From assembly GCF_001439685.1 (NCBI RefSeq), contig NZ_JYLH01000012.1, forward strand, positions 124,001-188,000: a stretch of DNA of 64,000 bases, written 5' to 3'. The position numbers and the translations under genes were made by a program. This DNA is from Pseudomonas libanensis. Its GTDB lineage: Bacteria > Pseudomonadota > Gammaproteobacteria > Pseudomonadales > Pseudomonadaceae. Shown piece by piece: positions 34,904 through 43,520 of the stretch. Position 1 is the first letter of the stretch, and every line of letters starts with the position of its first letter. The notes below the pieces were generated by a model. The model was not told where the DNA came from, searched no databases, and saw only the letters and a program-made list of their open reading frames with translations.

Positions 34904-36361
34904 TCAGCGCACGATGCGTTGGCTGCAGATATGACCCATGCTGACGGTCTGCACGATGTTGCCGCCTACCCCAACGCCCGGGAACTCTTTGAGCTCAAGG
35001 CGCCAGCCCCCTTCGTTGAACCAGGTCTCCCAGTTGTAGGTCTGGCCCGACCCACTGTCCGGGTAGACCACGCGGTAATCACCGGAGCAGGTGCCCAGGT
35101 CGACGTTGCCCGATGCTGCACCCGTGATGCCGGTCCTGGCCTCGTAGTTGGTGAAGTTGTAGGGGCCATTGAAGTGCTTGTCGACCCTGAGGACCGGCGT
35201 GACACCCCGCAACGGCTCGCCCGTGCTGTCGGACCACTGGGTGCTCCAGCTCAGGCTTCTGGCCGCCTGGGTGGCCAGCTGCGCGATTGAACTGGGAATG
35301 CGCACCACGTTGTCGCCGTTGACGTTGTGCTGGTTCAGCCGTGGCGCCGAGCCCAGGGTCAACTTGTATTGCGCCTGGGGGTTGAGCGCCACGTCCGGGT
35401 TGGCCCGCACGCGGACTTTAACGGTATAGCCTGGGGTCAGGCTTGGGTAAGTAGACGTCGTTTGCGGCGGAATCACTACCCATTTGGTGCCATCGAACCG
35501 CTCGAAGATCCACTGGTTGCGCGTACCTTCTTCGTCATCGCCGAGGAACATGCCCACCCCTTGACCACGCAACGAAGTGAAAGCGAAGTAATCGACATCA
35601 TTGACAGTGTCGAGATTGCCGGTCACCTGATTCAGCGCATCCGGCAGCACAAACGCGGTTTGCTCGGTGTCGTTGGGCTCGTAGGCATCAATGTTGCTGT
35701 CCACCGCCACGCCGAAACTGAACTGCGCGTTACTCGCGGTATTGGCCACCATGAACCAGTAGTAGTCACCGGCCGGCAACACACCGTTGAGGTATTCATC
35801 GGCACTGCCAGGGTTATCAGAAGTGCCCAGTGGCGTCAGGTTACCCTGGCCGTCGTCGTGGAACAGGGTCAACGACATGTCCGTACCGGCGCTCTGGTTC
35901 AGCAGTTGCACCTGGATTCGCGAGTTTTTCGCCAGGTTGAAGTGGTAAGCGATTTGCGCGCCGGTCTCCACCCCGGTAACGGTGTAAAGGGTATTGATAT
36001 CCAGGGTCGGAAACAGCGGCGTGAATGCAGCAATTGCAGCCTGCTTCGCTTGCGCCGGATCAGGTTTTTGCAACGCCTCAACCTTAGTGTCAATCGCCAC
36101 GTTGCTGGCGACTGCTTTGCTCTTGACGACTTTGGACTGGCCGCTCTTGGCCGCATTGAGCTTTTGCTTGAGCGCATCCGAAACGGTGGCCGTCTCCAGC
36201 GTGCCGCCAGGTTTCAACGCTTTATCCACGGCCTGCTTGACCGTCTGCGCGCTGAGTTTCAGAACGGGTTGCTCGGCCAGGGCGAAGGCCGAAACGAAGC
36301 AGGAGGCGGCCATGGCCGCGCCCAGCATAAAGGCTTTTTTCGATTTCATTTTTTTATCCAT
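34904..36361 (-). CDS. Secreted PPC-domain protein of unknown function
   Basis: A 485-residue exported protein: signal peptide of about 30 residues (cleaved after ALA), a Lys/Ala/Thr-rich linker to about residue 110, then two beta-rich modules. The second (DAYEPNDTEQTAFVLPDAL...NDVDYFAFTS) is a clear pre-peptidase C-terminal (PPC) domain. The C-terminal 150 residues contain two Cys (GTCSGD, HICSQR) that could form a disulfide. No protease domain is present, although PPC domains usually accompany one. An ATG at 36349 is a possible shorter start. It is a single gene with its own terminator. Confidence 0.65.
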   Translation of the reverse strand: MDKKMKSKKAFMLGAAMAASCFVSAFALAEQPVLKLSAQTVKQAVDKALKPGGTLETATVSDALKQKLNAAKSGQSKVVKSKAVASNVAIDTKVEALQKPDPAQAKQAAIAAFTPLFPTLDINTLYTVTGVETGAQIAYHFNLAKNSRIQVQLLNQSAGTDMSLTLFHDDGQGNLTPLGTSDNPGSADEYLNGVLPAGDYYWFMVANTASNAQFSFGVAVDSNIDAYEPNDTEQTAFVLPDALNQVTGNLDTVNDVDYFAFTSLRGQGVGMFLGDDEEGTRNQWIFERFDGTKWVVIPPQTTSTYPSLTPGYTVKVRVRANPDVALNPQAQYKLTLGSAPRLNQHNVNGDNVVRIPSSIAQLATQAARSLSWSTQWSDSTGEPLRGVTPVLRVDKHFNGPYNFTNYEARTGITGAASGNVDLGTCSGDYRVVYPDSGSGQTYNWETWFNEGGWRLELKEFPGVGVGGNIVQTVSMGHICSQRIVR

Positions 36362-36515
36362 CCATAGTTAAAAAATTGAAGCTCAGGTAACCGGTGACAT
36401 CCGGTCACCTGGGATGGACTGTAGGACAATGCTGTATGGATGTACAGTATTTTTTGAATGTTTTATGGGACGGCTTCGCTCGGGTCGTAGGAAGAGTCGG
36501 CGAGACTGCAGCGTT

Positions 36516-37580
36516 CTAATACCCCGTCATCTCCAGATACCCCACACCACCGTCAAACCACACCGGCCCCTCCCAGTACGGGATGCTCAAATTCATCCAC
36601 GCCTTTGGATTGACCGCCTGGGTAGTGATATCCAGGTGTTTGCCGGGAATCTTCAGCGACCAGCGCGTGGGAATGCTGCGCCCGTCAATCTCGGTGGTGG
36701 TCAGCGGTACAAGTTGAATATCTGCGTTGTGCAGGGTCTCGGTGCGTCCCTGAGCATCGATCCAGGTGCCGGTGAGATAACCGCCACCGTCTTTTTGCCG
36801 CACGCGAAACAGCATCAGTTGCTCGCCACGGTCCAGGTGCAGGGAAAACCAGTCCCAGCCGGTCTGGCTGGCGGCCAGGGGTTGGCTGCTCCATTCGCGG
36901 TCGAGCCAGGCCGGGCCGCTGACCTGGTAAGTCTGGCCGTCGAGACTGACGCTGCCATTGGCAGTGAAAAACGGCTGGCTGTAGTAGTACGACGCCTGGC
37001 CCTGGTCGGATTTGCGGCTGTAGCCATTGTCGCCTTGCAACACCAGCGGGCGGCTGGAGGTCAGGCGCAGGTCGTAGGCGAATTGGGCACCGCTGGCCTT
37101 GAGCTGCATATCGGCCAGGGTGCTGGCGGCGCCGGGTTGGGTGGCGAAGTTCCAGTCGTCGATCCAGGCGTTGAACGGCACCGCCTGGGCCCCGGCCTGG
37201 CCGACGCCGCCGCGGGCCAGGCGTTCGGCGGCGTAGTGGCGGGTGGCCGAAGTGACGGCAGCATGGCCGAGCCACACCGTTGAATCGTGCCAGCCCGGTT
37301 GCGTGGGACCGGCCTTCAGGGCGTTGCGAAACAGCGTCCATTGCACACCGAAGACATTGCCCTGGGCATCCTTGAGGTTGGCGGTGACGTACCACCATTC
37401 GATACGAAAGCCTGGGTGCGGGCCATGGTCCTCGGGAAAGCTGAAGACTTTGCCGGGCACCACCTGAGTAAAGTCCGCCGCCTCACTGCCCAAGCCGGCG
37501 AAGCTGGTCTCAGGCGCGGGCGTCTTGTCGCATGCGCTCAGCAGTAACAAGGCGGCGCAGCACAATGCCTTAATCTTCAT
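36516..37580 (-). CDS. Lipocalin-like AttH/CrtC-type lipoprotein
   Basis: A 354-residue predicted lipoprotein (lipobox LLSAC at residues 13-17) of the AttH/carotenoid 1,2-hydratase-like fold. Typical stretches are FSFPEDHGPHPGFRIEWWYVTANL, GVQWTLFRNAL and WLDREWSSQPLAASQTGWDWFSLHL. The gene overlaps the FtsX-type permease gene by 11 bp and is the last of a three-gene operon, as in the attEFGH loci. GAGGA 8 bp before ATG 37580 sets the start. Its role with the exporter is unknown; lipid or hydrophobic ligand transfer is an inference from the fold. Confidence 0.78.
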   Translation of the reverse strand: MKIKALCCAALLLLSACDKTPAPETSFAGLGSEAADFTQVVPGKVFSFPEDHGPHPGFRIEWWYVTANLKDAQGNVFGVQWTLFRNALKAGPTQPGWHDSTVWLGHAAVTSATRHYAAERLARGGVGQAGAQAVPFNAWIDDWNFATQPGAASTLADMQLKASGAQFAYDLRLTSSRPLVLQGDNGYSRKSDQGQASYYYSQPFFTANGSVSLDGQTYQVSGPAWLDREWSSQPLAASQTGWDWFSLHLDRGEQLMLFRVRQKDGGGYLTGTWIDAQGRTETLHNADIQLVPLTTTEIDGRSIPTRWSLKIPGKHLDITTQAVNPKAWMNLSIPYWEGPVWFDGGVGYLEMTGY

Positions 37581-40032
37581 GGGCAAAGGTCCTCAACAAA
37601 TCCGCCGGGCGGCTGCGGTACAACTGCCACAAGGGCCAGGCAGACGCCAGCAACGTGGCAACCATCGCCAGCCCCAGCAATTGCGCAAGCTGCCAGGGGA
37701 ACACCTGCAACGGCAGGCGCCAACCGAAGGCCTGGACATTGATCACCGCATCCAGGCACCACGCCAGCAGCAGCCCCAACGGCAACGCCAGGATCAGCGT
37801 GAGCAACGCCAGCAGCCAGGTCTGGCCCAGGTTGAGCAGCATCAGCTGGCGCCGTGTCACACCCAATGCCCACAGCGGCGCGAGTTGGCCGAGGCGGCTC
37901 TGGCTCTGGGTCAGCAGGCTGATGAACAATGCCACGCCAGCCACGCCCAGCGTAAGGCTGTTCAACGCGGCAGTGGCGGCGAAGGTGCGTTCGAAGACTT
38001 GGCTGGACCAGCCCTTGAGTTGCTGTTGATCGACAATGCGGCTGTCTTCGAGGGCAAATGCACGCTGCACTTCACCCACCAGTGCCGGCACGTTCTGGGG
38101 CGCAACCCGCAGGTTGAAACGCGCCGGTGACAGTGTCGGCCAATGCGCCAGCAAGTGCCGGGCATTGACCAGCAGATGGCCCTTGGGGTTGCCATAGTCG
38201 GCGTAGATCCCGACGATCTGCGGCGCCCAGCTTCCTTGTGGTGTAGGGATCGAGAGGGTATCGCCCAATTGAACGTTCAAGCGTCGCGCCAATTGCTCGC
38301 TGAGCATCACGCTGTCGTCTTGCAGCAAGCGGTCCCAGGGTGCGTTTGCAGCCTCAAGCAACGGCCAGTGCTGACGGTAGGTGGGGTCGTCGACCACGCC
38401 GAACACTTCTGCCGGCCAGCCTTGCAGCTGCACCGCCACCTGCCAGGTAGGCAACACTGCCTGCACCAGCGGCTGGCGTGCCAGCCAGACATTCAGTTGC
38501 TCGGCCTGGGCCGGGTTCTGCGGGTTGAGGTACAGCTCGGCGGTCAGGCGCTGCTCCAACCAATGGTTGAAGGTCTGGCGGAAACCCGAGGTCATGGAAC
38601 CGGCGCCGATATTCGCCGCCAGGGCCAACAGCAGCGCCATCAACGCCAGGCTCAGGGCCGGCAGTTGCTGGCGGCAATCGGCGAGGAACCATTGGCCGAG
38701 CACCGCGCGACTGCGGCCCAGCACGATTTTCAACAGCCCGTTGAGCAGCACCGGTAAGCCCAGCGCGGCGCCCAGCAACAACGCCGCCATCAGCACAAAA
38801 CCGGCGGCCAGGCTATCGCCCAGCCATAGCGCCAGCAGCGCGATCAGCAGTGCCGCGCACGCCACCCAGCCCTGGCGCCGCAACCAGCGCCCATGGGCCT
38901 CATGCCAGGCCTGGGCGTTGGCCAATGCCAGTAAGGGCAAGCGGGCGGCACGCCACAGGCTGCTGGCCCCGGCGAGCAGTGCGCCAAGCAGGCTCAAGCC
39001 CAGGCCGGCGAGCCACCACCAGGGGCTCAAGCTCAATTGGCCCGGGACTTCAGCGCCATACAGGCCACGCAAACTGGCGGCCACATCCGGCAGCAACAGG
39101 CTGGCCAACACATACCCGCTGGCGATGCCGAGCAAGCCGCCCAACAACGATAAAACCCCCAGTTCCACGCCCAGGCTCAGGATCAGCATCCGCGCGCTGA
39201 CGCCACAGGCACGCAAGGTGCGCAGCAGGCCACGGCGTTGTTCCAGGGCCAGGCCGATGGCCGCGTGCACGATAAACAGCCCTACCACAAAGGACAGGAA
39301 GCCCAATGCATCAAGGTTCAGGTGAAAGCTCTCGGTGAGGCGCGCGAGGTTGTTGTCCTCACCCTGCTTGAGTTGCAGCGCGGCGGGTGGCGTGGGGTGG
39401 CGGGCGGCGAAGGTGTTGTCCAGCAACAAGCGTGACAGTTGCCCCTGCATGTGGAGCAAGGGTTGGGCAAACCCGATATCGGTCAGCAGCAAACCCGGCG
39501 CCATGTCCGCCTGTACCTGCAATGGCGGCAGGGGGTGCCCGTTGACTGTCTGCGGCTGATCGCCCTCGTGCAACCCAAGCGCCTGCAAGGTTTGCGCAGC
39601 CACCCAGGTACGCCCTGGCGGGGTGAAAAAAGCCAGCATCTGCGCCTGGCTCAAGCGTTGCCCCGCCACACTGCCACTGCCGGGCAACGACACCGGGTCG
39701 ATGCCCATCAGTTGCAGGCGCTGTTGCTCATGCCCCTTGAGTGCCAACCGTCCCTGCACCGCCGGGGAAACCGGCCACCCGGCGCGGCGCAGTTGGGCAA
39801 ACAGCGCTTGCGGGAAACTGGCGGCGTCCGGCGCACTCAGGCTGGCTTGGGGCTCACCACCGATCAATTGGCTGGCGCGTGCATAACTGTCCCGTGCCTG
39901 GCTGTTGAGGGCCTGCACGCCGGTCAATAAAGCCGTGGCCAGCCACAGACCGGTGAGCACGCTGAAAAACTGCACTGGGTGACGTCGCCAATGGCTTACC
40001 AACGCACGCAATGTCCAGTAGAACAGTGCCAT
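37570..40032 (-). CDS. FtsX/LolC-type ABC transporter permease
   Basis: An 820-residue permease with ten or so hydrophobic helices in two FtsX units: helix near residue 22, periplasmic domain, three helices around 240-350, then a second unit with a periplasmic domain of about residues 475-680 and three final helices. It is thus a two-in-one version of the two separate permeases AttF and AttG. The start is taken 1 bp after the ATPase stop (40032); an ATG at 40044 is also in frame. Such transporters extract substrates from the inner membrane rather than import them. Confidence 0.83.
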   Translation of the reverse strand: MALFYWTLRALVSHWRRHPVQFFSVLTGLWLATALLTGVQALNSQARDSYARASQLIGGEPQASLSAPDAASFPQALFAQLRRAGWPVSPAVQGRLALKGHEQQRLQLMGIDPVSLPGSGSVAGQRLSQAQMLAFFTPPGRTWVAAQTLQALGLHEGDQPQTVNGHPLPPLQVQADMAPGLLLTDIGFAQPLLHMQGQLSRLLLDNTFAARHPTPPAALQLKQGEDNNLARLTESFHLNLDALGFLSFVVGLFIVHAAIGLALEQRRGLLRTLRACGVSARMLILSLGVELGVLSLLGGLLGIASGYVLASLLLPDVAASLRGLYGAEVPGQLSLSPWWWLAGLGLSLLGALLAGASSLWRAARLPLLALANAQAWHEAHGRWLRRQGWVACAALLIALLALWLGDSLAAGFVLMAALLLGAALGLPVLLNGLLKIVLGRSRAVLGQWFLADCRQQLPALSLALMALLLALAANIGAGSMTSGFRQTFNHWLEQRLTAELYLNPQNPAQAEQLNVWLARQPLVQAVLPTWQVAVQLQGWPAEVFGVVDDPTYRQHWPLLEAANAPWDRLLQDDSVMLSEQLARRLNVQLGDTLSIPTPQGSWAPQIVGIYADYGNPKGHLLVNARHLLAHWPTLSPARFNLRVAPQNVPALVGEVQRAFALEDSRIVDQQQLKGWSSQVFERTFAATAALNSLTLGVAGVALFISLLTQSQSRLGQLAPLWALGVTRRQLMLLNLGQTWLLALLTLILALPLGLLLAWCLDAVINVQAFGWRLPLQVFPWQLAQLLGLAMVATLLASAWPLWQLYRSRPADLLRTFAHED

Positions 40033-40033
40033 C

Positions 40034-40702
40034 TCAGCGCGCATCCATCGGCACGACGCGGCCGTGATGCAGCACCACCTGGCGGTCCAGGCGCGCGGCC
40101 AGGCGTGGGCTGTGGGTGACCATCAACAGACTCGTAGGGCTGTCGCGCAGCAGGTCCAACAGCAGTTGCAGCACTTCATCGCTGGTGGTTTCGTCGAGGT
40201 TGCCGGTGGGCTCATCGGCCAACAGCAAGCCCGGGCGCGAGGCCAGCGCCCGCCCTACCGCCACCCGTTGCTGCTGGCCTCCGGACAGTTGCTCGGGGTA
40301 ACGCTTGAGCAAATCGCCAAGGCCCAGGCGCTCCACCAACTGCGCCTGCCACTGTGCATCGAAACGCCCGGCCAACCGCGCCTGGAACGCCAGGTTGTCC
40401 TCCACGCGCAAGCTGCCGATCAGGTTGAACTGCTGGAACACCAGGCCGATTTCAGTGCGCCGCCAATGGGCCAGTTGCGCCTCCGTCAGTTGGTCGAGAC
40501 GCTGCGCGCCGATCCGAATGCTGCCGCCATCCACACGGTCCAGTCCGGCCACCAGGTGCAACAGCGTACTTTTGCCGCTGCCCGATTCGCCCATCAGCGC
40601 CAGGCTGCTGCGCTCCCCCAGGTAGAGGTCGACACCCGCCAGGACGGCCAGCGGGCCTTGGGGGGTGGCGTAGTTTTTTACAACACCTTGCACCTGCAAC
40701 AT
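40034..40702 (-). CDS. LolD/MacB-type ABC transporter ATP-binding protein
   Basis: A 222-residue ATPase with Walker A GESGSGKST, Q-loop LVFQQFNLIGSL, signature LSGGQQQR, Walker B LLLADEPTGNLDE and H-loop MVTHSPRLA. The phrase EPTGNLDE places it in the LolD/MacB/FtsE branch. The ATG at 40702 gives the usual MLQVQGVVKNY start. First gene of the operon with the FtsX-type permease and AttH-like lipoprotein. Confidence 0.88.
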   Translation of the reverse strand: MLQVQGVVKNYATPQGPLAVLAGVDLYLGERSSLALMGESGSGKSTLLHLVAGLDRVDGGSIRIGAQRLDQLTEAQLAHWRRTEIGLVFQQFNLIGSLRVEDNLAFQARLAGRFDAQWQAQLVERLGLGDLLKRYPEQLSGGQQQRVAVGRALASRPGLLLADEPTGNLDETTSDEVLQLLLDLLRDSPTSLLMVTHSPRLAARLDRQVVLHHGRVVPMDAR

Positions 40703-40875
40703 AAAAACGCTCACTGGAAGGACTGCCAACGAGAATAACGGCTGATTGTGCAGCCCATGCAAATTTTTCACATGGATTTCACTGCCTGCCCATCCTCGGC
40801 ACTTTAGATTGCGCGTCAAACGGCGATAAGCCGCAACTTATTAGTTAGTGCATAGCGTGTATTTAATAGGCAGGT

Positions 40876-40907
40876 GTTCAGCAAAAAGACAGCAGCGCTA
40901 TGACAGG
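40876..40907. repeat. Copy 1 of a 32-bp element upstream of the phosphatase gene
   Basis: Beginning GTTCAGCAAAAAGACAGC, this stretch matches 25 of 32 positions with 41689-41720, the region before the first ArnT gene. It lies about 80 bp before the phosphatase start in the 282-bp divergent spacer (40703-40984), where no other feature was seen. It may be a shared regulator site. Confidence 0.5.
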
Positions 40908-40984
40908 CTCCTGTTCCACAACGGGCAACTGCCCATTCACTGTGCGTGTTTATAAACCCAACAATAGTGCCAAAGGTGAACAGC

Positions 40985-41656
40985 GTGGCAGATATGACCC
41001 TGGCCAAGCCTAAACTCAAATGGGCACGGTTAAAGCGCCTGAAAAAATACCGCCTGCAACTGCTGGGTATCACTGTTACCGTCGTTCTTCTGACGGGCTT
41101 CCTGTTATGGCCGGCCTCGCCGCTGGACCTGGGCGTCGGCAACCGACTGGTAACCTCGGGGGTGCTCGCCAGTTGGCGCAATGGTGACGTGGTAGTGCTG
41201 GTGCGCCATGAAGAGCGTTGCGACCGTTCCACCAACCCTTGCTTCGGCCCCGCCGGCGGCCTCACGGTCCAGGGCAGCCAACGTGCCACGCAACTGGGCA
41301 AAGCCTTTGATTCATTGGGCATGGAGCTTACCGACGTGCTCAGCAGCCCCACCACGCGCACCGCCCAGACGTCACTGTTCATGTTCGGCAAGACCGAGCT
41401 TTCGCCGGGGCCCCTCGCCATCTGCGGTGACGCCATGGGCGAGGAAATCCTCGGCCACAAACGCAGCGGTCGCAACCTGATGCTGATCACCCACAGTGCC
41501 TGCATGAGCGACTTCCAAAAGTCGCTTGGCTTCCCCCACGCTGCCGCGGCTGAATACGGCAGCGCACTGTTCGTCAAGGTATTGCCCAACGGCGAATTCG
41601 AGGCATTGGGCACTATGAACATGCGGCAATGGAAGGCTGCACTAAAACAACTTTAA
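40985..41656 (+). CDS. Ais/PmrG-like histidine phosphatase, LPS-associated
   Basis: A 223-residue membrane-anchored histidine phosphatase-superfamily protein. One N-terminal helix (LLGITVTVVLLTGFLLW) anchors a periplasmic domain with the RH motif VVLVRHEERCD and second His in LITHSAC. Four Cys around CDRSTNPC and ICGD are as in the Ais/PmrG family, which removes phosphate from lipopolysaccharide core heptose. GTG at 40985 is chosen because AAAGGTGA lies 6 bp upstream; ATG 40994 is the alternative. The downstream ArnT genes support an LPS role. Confidence 0.78.
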   Translation: MADMTLAKPKLKWARLKRLKKYRLQLLGITVTVVLLTGFLLWPASPLDLGVGNRLVTSGVLASWRNGDVVVLVRHEERCDRSTNPCFGPAGGLTVQGSQRATQLGKAFDSLGMELTDVLSSPTTRTAQTSLFMFGKTELSPGPLAICGDAMGEEILGHKRSGRNLMLITHSACMSDFQKSLGFPHAAAAEYGSALFVKVLPNGEFEALGTMNMRQWKAALKQL

Positions 41657-41688
41657 ACACACTTTTTTACATATACCACGACTATTAC

Positions 41689-41720
41689 GTTCAGCAAAAC
41701 GACAGCCCTGTTATGGCATG
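41689..41720. repeat. Copy 2 of the 32-bp element, upstream of arnT
   Basis: GTTCAGCAAAACGACAGC and the following 14 bp match the copy at 40876-40907 at 25 of 32 positions. It lies 119 bp before the ArnT start, implying a separate but co-regulated promoter for the transferase genes. Confidence 0.5.
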
Positions 41721-41838
41721 TTCGCTTGCACCTGTTAGTTAAGTTCCCCCTCAATGGTTCAGTGAACATCGTGACTCTTCGCCCTACGCATTTAATTGCC
41801 TCAATGTGTCTTATTGAACGTCATGGAGCGACGTACTC

Positions 41839-43494
41839 ATGACCCGCTTGAATCCCGTGTCCTGGTTATTATTCGGCTTCGCCGTCTTCTTCCTGCTGCC
41901 CTTGGGCTTGCATGGTTTGTGGACCCCGGATGAAACCCGCTATGCCCAGGTCAGCCAGGAAATGCTGATGAGCGGCAACTGGGTGGCGCCGCACTTTATG
42001 GGGGTGCGTTATTTCGAGAAACCCGCCGCCGGTTATTGGCTGATAGCCCTCGGCCAGGCCGTGTTTGGTGAAAACCTGTTTGGGGTGCGCATCGCCTCGG
42101 CCCTGAGCACCGGCCTGAGTGTGCTGCTGGCCTACCTGCTCGCCCGGCGCTTGTGGAACGATCCGCGCAAGAGCTTCGCCTGCGCCCTGCTGTACATGAG
42201 CTTTGGCCTGGTGGCCGGGCAAGCGGGATATGCCAACCTCGACCCGCAATTCACCTTGTGGGTGAACCTGAGCCTGGTAGCGCTATGGTTTGCCCTGGAT
42301 AGCCGCACGCCCGGCGAGCGCCTGGGGGCCTGGGCAGTGTTGGGGTTGGCCTGCGCCATGGGGTTTATGACCAAGGGTTTCCTGGCATGGCTGCTGCCGG
42401 TACTGATCGCTGTGCCTTACCTGCTCTGGCAGCGCCGCGTGGGCGAGTTGATGCGCTACGGCCCGCTGGCAGTGCTGGTCGCCGTGCTGGTGTGCCTGCC
42501 GTGGGCCCTGGCGATCCACCTGCGGGAACCGGATTACTGGCATTTTTTCTTCTGGCATGAACACATCCGCCGCTTTGCTGCCGACAACGCACAACATGCG
42601 CGGCCGATGTGGTTCTTCCTGCCGATCATGGTGGTGGCGTGCCTGCCGTGGGCCGCCTTGTTACCCGCCACATTGCTCAAGACCTGGCAGGAAAAGCGCC
42701 AGCCGGCGATTGCCTTTCTCACCCTGTGGCTGCTGCTGCCCCTGGGCTTTTTCAGCCTGAGCAAAGGCAAGCTGCCGACCTACATCATGCCGTGCCTGTT
42801 GCCCCTGGCGCTGTTGATGGGCCACGGATTGGTCGACCTGATCAAGCAAGGCAAGGCGCGCACGATTGTGATCAACGGCGCGGTCAATTTCACCCTTGGC
42901 ATGGCCGCCATGGTGCTGCTGATTTACCTGCAAATCATCGACCCGCTGTACGGCAACAGCCATGCCGAGATGTTCAGCCTGTCCCTGGTGTTTATCGTGC
43001 TGTTGGGCTGGATCCTCGCCAACCTGCTGCAAGCAGTACGGCCAATGACGTTATGGGCGATGCCGGCCCTGGGCATCGGCCTGCTGGTGGCATTGTTGCC
43101 GGCGGGCATGCCGGCGCTGATCGCGGATAACGAAATGCCCGACCAGTTCGTGCTTGAGCACCTGGACGAACTGCAGCAAACCCAGGCTTTGCTGAGCAAC
43201 GAACTGGGGGCTGCGTCGGCCTTGTCATGGCGCTTGCGGCGGCCGCAAGTGGCCTTCTATAACACCGTGGGCGAGCTGCGCTACGGCCTGCATTACCAAG
43301 ACTCGGCACACCGCAAGATCACGCTGGATAACGTCCAGGCCTGGTTGGCCGAGGCTCGCCAGCAGGGTTCGGTCGGCGTGCTGATGCGGGTCAGAAGCAC
43401 CAGCGAACATCGCGAAGAAGGGCAACTGCCTCCCGGTGGCAAGCGTTATCGCAAAGGCAACCTGGTGCTGACGATTTACCCACGACAACCTTAA
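41839..43494 (+). CDS. arnT: 4-amino-4-deoxy-L-arabinose lipid A transferase (ArnT)
   Basis: A 551-residue GT83-family inner membrane glycosyltransferase with 12 or so hydrophobic segments. The first periplasmic loop holds the catalytic acidic pair in GLWTPDETRYAQVSQEM (Asp31-Glu32), followed by GNWVAPHFMGVRYFEKPAAGYW, typical of ArnT; a soluble C-terminal domain follows residue 410. It would move L-Ara4N from undecaprenyl phosphate to lipid A. The rest of the arn operon is not next to it, so the sugar donor genes must be elsewhere if this is a true ArnT. GGAG precedes the ATG. Confidence 0.85.
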   Translation: MTRLNPVSWLLFGFAVFFLLPLGLHGLWTPDETRYAQVSQEMLMSGNWVAPHFMGVRYFEKPAAGYWLIALGQAVFGENLFGVRIASALSTGLSVLLAYLLARRLWNDPRKSFACALLYMSFGLVAGQAGYANLDPQFTLWVNLSLVALWFALDSRTPGERLGAWAVLGLACAMGFMTKGFLAWLLPVLIAVPYLLWQRRVGELMRYGPLAVLVAVLVCLPWALAIHLREPDYWHFFFWHEHIRRFAADNAQHARPMWFFLPIMVVACLPWAALLPATLLKTWQEKRQPAIAFLTLWLLLPLGFFSLSKGKLPTYIMPCLLPLALLMGHGLVDLIKQGKARTIVINGAVNFTLGMAAMVLLIYLQIIDPLYGNSHAEMFSLSLVFIVLLGWILANLLQAVRPMTLWAMPALGIGLLVALLPAGMPALIADNEMPDQFVLEHLDELQQTQALLSNELGAASALSWRLRRPQVAFYNTVGELRYGLHYQDSAHRKITLDNVQAWLAEARQQGSVGVLMRVRSTSEHREEGQLPPGGKRYRKGNLVLTIYPRQP

Positions 43495-43520
43495 TGCAGC
43501 GCCTGCCACAGGGAAAACCC

